This document shows, piece after piece, positions 8,155 through 15,155 of a stretch of 42,500 bases of DNA (the stretch's first letter is position 1; each line of letters starts with the position of its first letter). The position numbers and the translations under genes were made by a program. The DNA lies in assembly GCA_021324795.1 (NCBI GenBank), contig JAJPIK010000016.1, positions 1-42,500 of the forward strand, read 5' to 3'. The DNA comes from Chloroflexota bacterium. GTDB lineage: Bacteria > Chloroflexota > UBA6077 > FW602-bin22 > CADDYW01. The notes beneath the pieces are model-generated. The model did not search any database and was not told the DNA's origin. It worked only from the letters and a program-made list of their open reading frames with translations.

Positions 8155-9294
8155 ATGAAGATTGTTTCCGTGACGCTCAGCGAGGTCTCCTATCCTGCTC
8201 CAACGACGCTGCGCTGGGGACGCAACGCGGTCGACGTAGTCGGGGGAATTGTCATTCAGGTGCACACTGATGAAGGGATCACCGGCCTCGGCGAATTCCA
8301 GACGCCCTTTGGCCAGGCCGCGCAGGCCTTGAAAGACCAGGTGCTGCCGCGGATTCGCGGAGAAGATCCGCGCAACATTGAGCGCCTCTGGGAGCTGCTC
8401 TACCCGGCGCTACGTGGCGGGCCGCGCAACCTGCTGGGTGGGCTCGACGTCGCCTTCTGGGACATTCTGGGAAAGAGTTCAGGCCAGCCTATCGCGCGCC
8501 TGCTCGGGCAGTACACCGACCGCGTCATGGTCTACATTGCCCCCTCGATGAAGCAGCCCGAAGTCGTCGCCGACGAGTGCCGTCAGTTTCGCGCTGAGGG
8601 ATACCAGGCGATTAAGCTACGCATTGGGCTCGGCCAGGTCGGACTTGCCGAGCCGGGCGATATGAAGAAAGACTTCCAGATCGTCGAGCAAGCGCGGGAG
8701 ATTCTGGGAGACGACTTCGTTATCGGCGTCGACACCGACAAAACCTACGAACACACCATGGCGCTGCGCATGGCCGATCGCCTTTGGGAGCTGGGCGCGG
8801 CCTGGTTTGAGGAGCCATTCCAGTTCCGGGGAGACGAGCAATACATTCGTGAGTTCAAGCGCCTGGGCCAGATGATCCGCGTGCCGCTTTCGGGGGGCCA
8901 GGGATGCTTCACTCGCTTTGAATGTGGCGAGCTGATCGCTCAGCACGCGGTCGACATCGTCCAGCCCGACTGCGTCGGCTGCGGCGGAATCTCCGAGCTG
9001 CGTCGAATCGCTGCGTTAGCGAGTGTCTGGGGTATCCCATGTATGCCGCACGTGTCGTGTGGCTGTGGCTATGACATCCGAGTCATGGCGACCCTGCACG
9101 TGCTAGCCTCACTGCCAAGCGCCCTCTACCTCTGCTACCCCGCCTACCCGACGCCGCTCCGGACCGAGTTGCTGACCGAGCCACCGCGGGTTGTCGACGG
9201 CTACCTCACCGTACCGGAAAAGCCCGGCCTCGGCATCGAGCTCGACCCGGATGCGCTCGCCCGCTATCGCGTGAACGAGACCACGGTGGGTTAA
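8155..9294 (+). CDS. Mandelate racemase / muconate lactonizing enzyme family protein (enolase superfamily)
   Basis: A 379-residue protein, normal for the mandelate racemase branch, expected to abstract the alpha-proton of a carboxylate (sugar-acid dehydratase or epimerase). By motif alignment K154-x-R156 replaces the usual KxK. Metal ligands one and two are D193 (GVDTDK) and E219 (WFEEPF). The third ligand position, normally Glu in GGE, is Q249 (SGGQG). The D272-H299 dyad (VQPDC, MPHVSC) is intact. Four Cys lie near the active site (PDCVGCGG, HVSCGCG). TAGGAG lies six bases before the ATG at 8155. As the last gene of the sugar locus it likely acts on an acid derived from the imported compound. 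The Glu-to-Gln change makes the specific activity uncertain. Confidence 0.88.
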   Translation: MKIVSVTLSEVSYPAPTTLRWGRNAVDVVGGIVIQVHTDEGITGLGEFQTPFGQAAQALKDQVLPRIRGEDPRNIERLWELLYPALRGGPRNLLGGLDVAFWDILGKSSGQPIARLLGQYTDRVMVYIAPSMKQPEVVADECRQFRAEGYQAIKLRIGLGQVGLAEPGDMKKDFQIVEQAREILGDDFVIGVDTDKTYEHTMALRMADRLWELGAAWFEEPFQFRGDEQYIREFKRLGQMIRVPLSGGQGCFTRFECGELIAQHAVDIVQPDCVGCGGISELRRIAALASVWGIPCMPHVSCGCGYDIRVMATLHVLASLPSALYLCYPAYPTPLRTELLTEPPRVVDGYLTVPEKPGLGIELDPDALARYRVNETTVG

Positions 9295-9369
9295 CGATCT
9301 GACCGAGCATAGGGATCCGCCTTGCCCCGAGATCCGAAACTGGTGACAATTGCTAAGAAATGATGGTGA

Positions 9370-9577
9370 ATCGCAGAACGCATTCTCGGCGTAGCCGAAC
9401 TCGACCTCTACGTGTCGGGCCTGAACTTGATCTTCAGTTTCGTGCAGACCGGTGGCCCCGCGTAAATCATCGCTCTAGCATGTCTGCCTCCCGAATTCTG
9501 GAGCGAGCTGGCAAATCCCCAACCCTTTTGAAGAGCGGGCACAGCTACAGCTTGGACGCCGCTCGTCCCGGCAATAG
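9370..9577 (+). pseudogene. Archaemetzincin (peptidase M54) fragment, decayed
   Basis: Reading from 9370 gives AERILGVAELDLYVSGLN and onward to FVQTGGPA, then an in-frame TAA (9463-9465). The same frame continues IIALACLPPEFWSELANP up to a TGA at 9529. A one-base frame change there continues with FEERAQLQLGRRSS to a TAG near 9577. This order resembles the middle of archaemetzincins: LGVtdvDLYVpGLNFvFG, then a VsLaRLrPEFyG-like stretch, then an ERalkE-like helix. The zinc motif HELGHxxGLxHC would come next and is absent, as is the N-terminus. I infer a relic of a once functional metallopeptidase gene. The assignment rests on motif memory, not a search. Confidence 0.55.
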
Positions 9578-9578
9578 A

Positions 9579-12116
9579 TCACCGTCGGAAGTGCGCCGAA
9601 GTCACAGCCGCGAGACACGCCTGCCATGCCGTGGATAGCTGAGCGATGTCCGTGTTTGGCACCTGACCGAGAATCGCCGCGACCCGGTAATCGTTGGTTG
9701 CCGACACCTCCCCAGTTTCGATCGCCTTGCCGCTCAGCCTCTCCAGGCGCACCGCGATCGCCGCGACGAGCGGCGACGGCGTCGTTGCGCCCACCGTCAT
9801 CGCCTCTTTGGCAAGATTCGCGAAGGCCTCGGTCTTCCCATCGGCAACCGCGACCTCGCCAAGCGCCCAGAGTACCAACACCCTTTCGATGCCAGTCCGG
9901 GGTGCTGATTGGAGCCAGCGCAAGGCCCGACTCATCGCCTGGCGGAAGCTTCCTCGGGTTGGGGTGTAACCGGCTCGGGCAAACGCGACGACTGCTGCTG
10001 CCGTCTCTTCGACTGATTCGTGGTCTTCACCCCAGGCACCACTCACCCGTTGCTGCCGGGCAAGCCGACGGAGCTCTCCTTCGGCCAAGTCGATCACGGG
10101 CGTGGACTCGGCCTGGTTTATTGCCCCGTACATAGCCGACCGGTCCTGGAGGCCGTGGTCGGGCCCGGCCGAAGTAAATAGATGCTGGCCATGGTTCGAG
10201 AGGCCGTCTTGGACCGGTGGCGCGGACCGAGCCGTGAGACTTGCCCATAGCGGAGACCGGCGGCGTACAAGGTTAGCAGAAACACCAAAAGACGCGTACT
10301 GGAGCCCTTCCGGTAGCGGCGTCGCGACGAAGACTCGCCGCGGTGGCTGGACGGCATCAGTCGTGATGCAATCGATCGCCAACAAAGCTGTGTAGGGCGT
10401 GAGGATATGGTGAGCAAGCGACAGCTTTGTGATCTCCACCTCATTTCGTTCACACGCCGGAGCTTCCAGGAGACGATCGATCACGCGCTGTCCCCAGAGT
10501 CGCCGGATCAGCGGCTCGTCGGTTGGCCGGGCAGCCTCGATCTCGATCTTTATCGGCTCGCTACCGCGTCGACCAGTCAGGGCGACGCGTGTAAGCTCCG
10601 GCTGGCCACCACATTTCAGGCGGGCAATGACCGAGAGCACTTGACCAGCGTAGAGATCCGGCAGGGGGGAAGGGAGGACTTCCAACAGATCGGCTCCTAT
10701 CACCGCTAACTGTAGGTCGGTCAAGACGGGATAACTCAACCGATCCTGAAATCGGATGATCGCGCCTTCGATGTCCTCGTTCAGCCCCACCACCTCGGCC
10801 GTGCCCCGGCCAAGCCGTGCCAGACGGTTGAGCAAGTAACGGTTGACCGCCGGGCCGATACCAAAGCAAAAGAGACGCACTCTCTCGCTGAGACCACGCC
10901 GGATAAGCGCAGCCGCCTGTTCTTCGGCGGAAACGGCCCCGTCGGTTAGCAGCACGATCATCCGTGACCGCTCGGGATCGGCGGGCAAGGAGAGCACGTC
11001 TTCCAACGCCGGCAGCAGTTCGGTGCCGCCGCGCCCCTCGATATGGTCCAGATAGGCATCCGCGGCGGCAAGGAGAGCGTCAGTAAATGGAGCCGCCTGC
11101 TTGCGACTCGGCTCGAACCATTCGACGACGTTGTCGAAGACGAGAATCCGGAAGGTATCGGCCGGGCTCAAGGTACGCAGCGCCGCGCGCAAGGCATTGC
11201 GGGCTTGGGCGATTGGCTGGCCATGCATCGAGCCGGAACGATCGAGAATAAAGACGTACTCGCGTGGCTCGACTGCTATGGTCTCTGTCCTTGGCGGCAT
11301 CGGGACAAACGTAGCGTACAAAAGGTCCTCGTCACCAGCTCGTGCCAGCCAGGCCGAGGACGCGATCTCGTCGGCCTGGTCGCGTGTCGGATAACGAAGA
11401 ACGAAATCCTGGTTAGGCAAACGTGGCTCGACCAGCTTGACCAGACAGCGGCGGTCGTCGAGCCGCGTCACCTCGATCCGGTGGGACGGGCTCTCCGGAT
11501 CCGCAATCGCGACGCCCGCGTCAATCGCCACGGTCAGATCCAGCGCGGCGATCGGAGCGCCGGCCGGTGCCATGACTACGGTCGTCCGCATTGCTTCCTT
11601 GAGATCCTCGCTGATACGGTGGTAGCGCGGGGTGAGCCCAAAAGGCAGCGCCAGCTCAAACCGCCCCCCTTCGAAGCCAACCGTCATGCTGTAGCGGTAG
11701 GTCGCGATGATCGTCTCGCCCGACTGAACGTTGCCAATCTGGATCGTGTAAAGATTTGGCCGTTCTTCGGTTGACAATGCCGCCCGTCGCCCTTGCGCCA
11801 GTGCTTCCTGGAAGAGCGTCGCCGCCTCCTGGCGCGGAGCGATCTCGGCAATAATCCATCGGTCGCCAATTTGAATCGCCAGTTCGGCCAGCGAAGCATG
11901 GTCGGGGATTGCAAAGCGATAGGTCAGTTCGACCGGTTCGGTCCACGGATTGGCAAAGCGCTGAATCAGGGCAAAGCTGGCGAGTGTTCCGATCACCTGG
12001 CCCTGGACGTCGATATGCTCGAGTGGCAGCGAAGACTCGGTCATTACCTGACCGTCTGGCGGTGAGACGAATAGCTCTCCAAGGGAAAAAGATGCGCTGG
12101 ACGACGCAAGAGACAT
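9579..12116 (-). CDS. VIT and von Willebrand factor A domain protein
   Basis: An 845-residue protein. Residues about 15-150 form a VIT (vault/inter-alpha-trypsin) domain: VQGQVIGTLASFALIQRFANP, the EAxxxFQEAL motif and the YTIQIGNVQSGE strand. Residues about 285-460 form a VWA domain with a complete MIDAS start, DRSGS (D292, S294, S296). The C-terminal 150 residues are helical (ETAAAVVAFARAGY, ALRWLQSAP) and I cannot assign them. No signal peptide or membrane segment is evident, so it may be cytoplasmic, or exported by an unseen route. Such proteins are thought to mediate metal-dependent protein contacts. ATG 12116 has GGGAG seven bases upstream; a longer TTG start would overlap the MerR gene. 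It lies 19 nt after the MerR stop and is surely co-transcribed. Confidence 0.88.
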   Translation of the reverse strand: MSLASSSASFSLGELFVSPPDGQVMTESSLPLEHIDVQGQVIGTLASFALIQRFANPWTEPVELTYRFAIPDHASLAELAIQIGDRWIIAEIAPRQEAATLFQEALAQGRRAALSTEERPNLYTIQIGNVQSGETIIATYRYSMTVGFEGGRFELALPFGLTPRYHRISEDLKEAMRTTVVMAPAGAPIAALDLTVAIDAGVAIADPESPSHRIEVTRLDDRRCLVKLVEPRLPNQDFVLRYPTRDQADEIASSAWLARAGDEDLLYATFVPMPPRTETIAVEPREYVFILDRSGSMHGQPIAQARNALRAALRTLSPADTFRILVFDNVVEWFEPSRKQAAPFTDALLAAADAYLDHIEGRGGTELLPALEDVLSLPADPERSRMIVLLTDGAVSAEEQAAALIRRGLSERVRLFCFGIGPAVNRYLLNRLARLGRGTAEVVGLNEDIEGAIIRFQDRLSYPVLTDLQLAVIGADLLEVLPSPLPDLYAGQVLSVIARLKCGGQPELTRVALTGRRGSEPIKIEIEAARPTDEPLIRRLWGQRVIDRLLEAPACERNEVEITKLSLAHHILTPYTALLAIDCITTDAVQPPRRVFVATPLPEGLQYASFGVSANLVRRRSPLWASLTARSAPPVQDGLSNHGQHLFTSAGPDHGLQDRSAMYGAINQAESTPVIDLAEGELRRLARQQRVSGAWGEDHESVEETAAAVVAFARAGYTPTRGSFRQAMSRALRWLQSAPRTGIERVLVLWALGEVAVADGKTEAFANLAKEAMTVGATTPSPLVAAIAVRLERLSGKAIETGEVSATNDYRVAAILGQVPNTDIAQLSTAWQACLAAVTSAHFRR

Positions 12117-12135
12117 GTTCCTACTCCCTTCCAGG

Positions 12136-12630
12136 TTAAGGTGGGTCCGATACTGCTGGCCGAGGCTGGCTAGCCGGACCAAAAATCTCCCGCGCGCTGG
12201 CCAAGAGCCGACCGACCTGCTCGGCCACCTCTGGCGGCAGATCGCGCCGGACGAGCAGCTCGACGCCGGGCGTCAGGGAATAACGCGCCAGAAAGACGGG
12301 CGGATTCGATGGAGCAAACGCAGCCGGCGCTGGACTCGCCAAAGTGCCGGCCTCCCGGGCTTCGCCTTCCCGGACCGAGCCCCCCTGGGCGATCGCGGCG
12401 ATCGCTTCCTCCGCGTGCTTGGCAAAGTACTCCCGGATCTCGTCGAGACGCCAACCAATCGCTCGGAAGCGCGGAATGGCTCGTAAGCGGTTCAGATGGG
12501 CGGCTTGGTAGCGAGCCGCCAAACCGGCCCCTCGGGGCGGCGGTAAAATACCCTGCTGGACGTAAAAGTAAATCGTGCGTCGGGGAACGCCGCTCGCGAC
12601 CTCCAGCTCGCCAATCGTGAATTCGTCCAT
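12136..12630 (-). CDS. MerR family transcriptional regulator
   Basis: A 164-residue regulator. Residues 1-70 form a MerR winged helix-turn-helix: FTIGELEVASGVPRRTIYFYVQQGILPPP, then YQAAHLNRLRAI. A helix follows (GWRLDEIREYFAKHAEEAI), then a Pro/Ala-rich linker and an unusual C-terminal segment (ARYSLTPGVELLVRRDLPPE) in place of a Cys-containing metal site. It heads the operon with the VIT/VWA gene and probably controls it and itself through the palindrome over its own promoter. The effector is unknown; no metal-binding Cys are seen. Confidence 0.88.
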   Translation of the reverse strand: MDEFTIGELEVASGVPRRTIYFYVQQGILPPPRGAGLAARYQAAHLNRLRAIPRFRAIGWRLDEIREYFAKHAEEAIAAIAQGGSVREGEAREAGTLASPAPAAFAPSNPPVFLARYSLTPGVELLVRRDLPPEVAEQVGRLLASAREIFGPASQPRPAVSDPP

Positions 12631-12655
12631 CGTTCCGCCTGATGAATAATTACAG

Positions 12656-12688
12656 TGTTAATCTAACATTTTCGTATGACCCTGTCAA
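12656..12688 (-). promoter_or_regulatory. Promoter and palindromic operator of the merR-VIT/VWA operon
   Basis: On the minus strand: TTGACA (12688-12683), a 17-bp spacer and TAGATT (12665-12660). An inverted repeat TGTTA-ATC-TAACA (12656-12668) covers the -10 box. The -35 box is consensus. The 17-bp spacer is normal rather than the 19-20 bp of classic MerR-activated promoters, so simple repression at the -10 box is more likely. Confidence 0.65.
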
Positions 12689-12713
12689 GCAATTTGGGGG
12701 AAAGGTTCCATAG

Positions 12714-12854
12714 CGGATCGTCGACCAACGCGGTCACGGTCGTGTCCGATCCCCCGGCGGCGCCGAGACGCCGGTCCTGCGCGACGCGCGCTATCTCCCC
12801 CAGACCGGCTTTCGCATCGACGACACGATCTGGGACTACTTCAACCGTCTCTGA
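12714..12854 (+). pseudogene. C-terminal fragment of a secreted repeat protein, decayed
   Basis: The frame ends with RDARYLPQTGFRIDDTIWDY and then FNRL and a stop. This resembles the R-Y-[FL]-P-x-TGFRIDD-x-x-x-x-YF module I associate with secreted Chloroflexota proteins, where it usually continues with a GG-x-x-x-FGYPVS-like stretch, missing here. In another frame just before it, TNAVTVVSDPP looks coding, which suggests a frameshift. There is no start codon or ribosome site. Confidence 0.4.
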
Positions 12855-12997
12855 TGTACGATGCATCCTGCGGCTGCACCCAGGGTATCCTGCTCGCCGC
12901 TAACAGCGAGCTCGGGGAATGGAGCGCCGAGCTCGCTTCTCCCTACTTTGCATCCGACAGCCGCAAGGTCCTGGTGGGAAGCTTCTTCGTGACGTGA
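12854..12997 (+). CDS. Possible small protein (47 aa) or second gene fragment
   Basis: ATG 12854 overlaps the TGA of the preceding fragment (TGATG). The frame reads MYDASCGCTQGILLAANSEL and onward to SRKVLVGSFFVT and a TGA at 12997, with mostly G or C at third positions. No independent ribosome site is present and I recognise no family. It may be another relic of the decayed gene before it. It stops four bases before the hairpin at 13001. Confidence 0.2.
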   Translation: MYDASCGCTQGILLAANSELGEWSAELASPYFASDSRKVLVGSFFVT

Positions 12998-13000
12998 GGC

Positions 13001-13036
13001 GAGAAGCCCGAGGGCGGTTATACCCTCGGGCTTCTC
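13001..13036 (-). terminator. Perfect 14-bp hairpin downstream of the ThDP enzyme gene
   Basis: GAGAAGCCCGAGGG (13001-13014) pairs perfectly with 13023-13036 across an 8-nt loop. It lies 30 bases beyond the stop of the minus-strand ThDP enzyme gene and just after the small plus-strand frame. No T-tract on either strand, so termination is inferred from position and stability. Confidence 0.5.
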
Positions 13037-13066
13037 AAGGCAGCTTGACGAGAAGAGAAAATCTGT

Positions 13067-14782
13067 CTACCGCAGCGCCGGCACGCGTTCGGGCAGCGGC
13101 TCGAACTCGCGAATCGCGTCGAGGCTGTTGCCCATCGCGACGTCGGTGTCGCGCTCGACGATCACGTCGATGATCGCCGGGCGGTTGGACTCGACAGCGC
13201 GGCGGAAGGCCGCCTTGAGCAGGTCCGGATTGGTCACTCGTTCGCCGTATGCGCCGAATGCCTCGGCCCACTTCACGAAGTCGATCAGGTTCGCATCGTT
13301 GTACCAGAGGCTGACTTCGTAGTTCAAGCCGTTATAGACGTACTTCTGGTTCTGGCGAATCAGGCTCATGTAGCCGTTGTTAACAATGATCACGACGACC
13401 GGCACGTTGTACTGCACTGCCATCGCCAACTCTTCGCCGCAGAACGGGAAACCGAAGTCGCCGGTGACATTGACGACGAGCTTATCTGGCTTTGCCAGCT
13501 TCACCCCGATCGCTGCCGGCAGGTCCCAGCCCAGCGGACCGGCCCCACCGGCGAAGATGAAGTGTCCGGGCTTGTAGATATCCATGAGCTGGTTCGCCCA
13601 GATCTGGTGGTTGCCGATGCAGGTGACGAAGATCGTTTCGGGATCAAAGAACTCGTTGATCTCCTTGTAGACGCGCATTGGCTTGATCGGCGTCTGATCG
13701 TAGTCGACCCGGCGGGCCAGCTCACGGCGCAGCTCAGGGATGCGACGCACTCGTGCATTCGGCGAGCGAGGTGGCGTGGCAGACTGAGCCGAGGCGAGCA
13801 GCGCCTCGCAGGCGAGCTTAGCATCGGAAACGATTCCTAGCTCACAGGGAACAATCCGACCGATCTGGTAAGGGTCGATGTCGACGTGAATGAAGCGACG
13901 GCCCTTGGTGTAGACATCGAGCGTGCCGGTGTGACGATCGGCGAAGCGGCAGCCAACGCCCAGGACGAGGTCGGATTCCAGGAAAACACGATTGCCCGAC
14001 AACTGATTGCACTGAATCCCGACTTCGCCGGCAAAGAGCGGGTGGTTCGCCGGGATGCCACCCTTGGCCATACTGGTGATGCAGACCGGAATCTGAAGAT
14101 GTTCGGCCAGCTTGACGAACGCTTCGCAGGCGCCGCTGATAATACAGCCCCCCCCCATCAGAAGGACCGGATTCTCGGCTTCGAGGAGCATCTGGACCGC
14201 ACGCTCGATCCGGCGCAGGTCCGGGGCAGGGGTCAGGTACGGCAGTGGGCTATCGATCTCGGGATCGAAGTGGCACTCGCCGCGTTGGACGTCGATCGGC
14301 AGATCGATCAGGACCGGCCCTGGGCGTCCTTCTTTGGCGATCCGAAACGCCTCACGGAAGACCCAGGGAATCTGCTCGGGATCCCGAACGTAGTAGGTCT
14401 TTTTGGTCACCGGCTTGGCCACCACGCTGATGTCCATCGCCTGGAAGCCTTCTTTGCCTTCCATTGCCCGGACGTGCTGACCGGTGATTGCGATGATCGG
14501 AATCGAGTCGGCCTGGGCGGCGTACAATCCCGTGATGAAGTTAGTCCCAGCCGGACCAGACGTGCCAACGCAAACGCCAACCTTGCCGGTCGCTCGTGCC
14601 CAACCATCCGCCGCGTGAGACGCTCCCTCCTCGTGCCGGGCGATCAAGTGCTTGATCTTCTTCGAGCGCGATAACGAATTGTAGAATGCGTTGACGTTCG
14701 AGCCAGGAATCCCGAAGACGAAATCAACGCCTTCGTCCTCGAGAATCTTGACCGCGGCGTCCATCGCGGGCATGCGGGGCAT
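13067..14782 (-). CDS. Glyoxylate carboligase-like ThDP-dependent enzyme (acetolactate synthase superfamily)
   Basis: A 571-residue three-domain ThDP enzyme. The N-terminal PYR domain (FGIPGSNVNAFYNSL, GTSGPAGTNFITGLYAAQAD), central domain (FADRHTGTLDVYTKGRRFIH) and C-terminal PP domain with the cofactor motif GDFGFPFCGEEL to VNN follow E. coli glyoxylate carboligase closely. So does the end, VAMGNSLDAIREFE. Glyoxylate carboligase joins two glyoxylates to tartronate semialdehyde and CO2. It is known for a Val in place of the catalytic Glu (Val51 in E. coli), but here the aligned residue is E51 (ARHEEGASH), as in ordinary ThDP enzymes. The reaction may therefore differ, for example an acetolactate-type carboligation. 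AAGGAG lies six bases before the ATG. It has its own promoter at 14939-14967. Confidence 0.85.
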   Translation of the reverse strand: MPRMPAMDAAVKILEDEGVDFVFGIPGSNVNAFYNSLSRSKKIKHLIARHEEGASHAADGWARATGKVGVCVGTSGPAGTNFITGLYAAQADSIPIIAITGQHVRAMEGKEGFQAMDISVVAKPVTKKTYYVRDPEQIPWVFREAFRIAKEGRPGPVLIDLPIDVQRGECHFDPEIDSPLPYLTPAPDLRRIERAVQMLLEAENPVLLMGGGCIISGACEAFVKLAEHLQIPVCITSMAKGGIPANHPLFAGEVGIQCNQLSGNRVFLESDLVLGVGCRFADRHTGTLDVYTKGRRFIHVDIDPYQIGRIVPCELGIVSDAKLACEALLASAQSATPPRSPNARVRRIPELRRELARRVDYDQTPIKPMRVYKEINEFFDPETIFVTCIGNHQIWANQLMDIYKPGHFIFAGGAGPLGWDLPAAIGVKLAKPDKLVVNVTGDFGFPFCGEELAMAVQYNVPVVVIIVNNGYMSLIRQNQKYVYNGLNYEVSLWYNDANLIDFVKWAEAFGAYGERVTNPDLLKAAFRRAVESNRPAIIDVIVERDTDVAMGNSLDAIREFEPLPERVPALR

Positions 14783-14938
14783 AAATCACTCCTTGGCTTG
14801 TTTCATGAATTCTTACCCGGCCTCTCGACCGGAGACTATAATGGTACAGCTCACGACCTGCCGGACGAGAACGGCCAGACCGTCGACGACTGTGCATTCC
14901 TCTCAGCATTCTTACGCTGGCGACTCCACCAATGGCCG

Positions 14939-14967
14939 AGTATAGCACCGAGACCGATAGCGGACAA
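14939..14967 (-). promoter_or_regulatory. Sigma70-type promoter of the ThDP enzyme gene
   Basis: On the minus strand: TTGTCC (14967-14962), a 17-bp spacer and TATACT (14944-14939). It predicts a leader of about 150 nt before the ATG at 14782, so this gene can be transcribed separately from the sulfatase-importer genes upstream. Confidence 0.6.
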
Positions 14968-15155
14968 TTGTTTGCAAAAGATATTCTTTCCTACTCTCGA
15001 CAACCCCTCCGGTGGCAAGCGGGAACAAGCGAAGGTTGTCCTCGACCGAGACCGACGGATCCCGGCGATGACCGGTGGTCATCGCTGCGATCTCCTGAGC
15101 CGCTGCGAGATCAAAGGCCTACTTGATGAGTAGAACCTGTTCTTCCCGCTTTCGG
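14968..15155 (-). other. Non-coding part of the sulfatase to ThDP gene interval
   Basis: No convincing gene. It holds a perfect 9-bp hairpin, GCGATGACC (15065-15073) / GGTCATCGC (15077-15085), with a 3-nt loop, about 70 bases past the sulfatase stop. This could be its transcript end although no T-tract follows. Together with the leader and promoter of the ThDP gene, the whole gene-free interval is 14783-15155. Confidence 0.4.

Noticed and set aside
14912..15082. 56-codon minus-strand frame starting MTTGHRRDPSVSVEDN with AGGAG nine bases upstream
   Set aside because: Its second half is the ThDP gene promoter (14939-14967) and loses coding character; its start codon lies in a hairpin. Likely chance or a relic.
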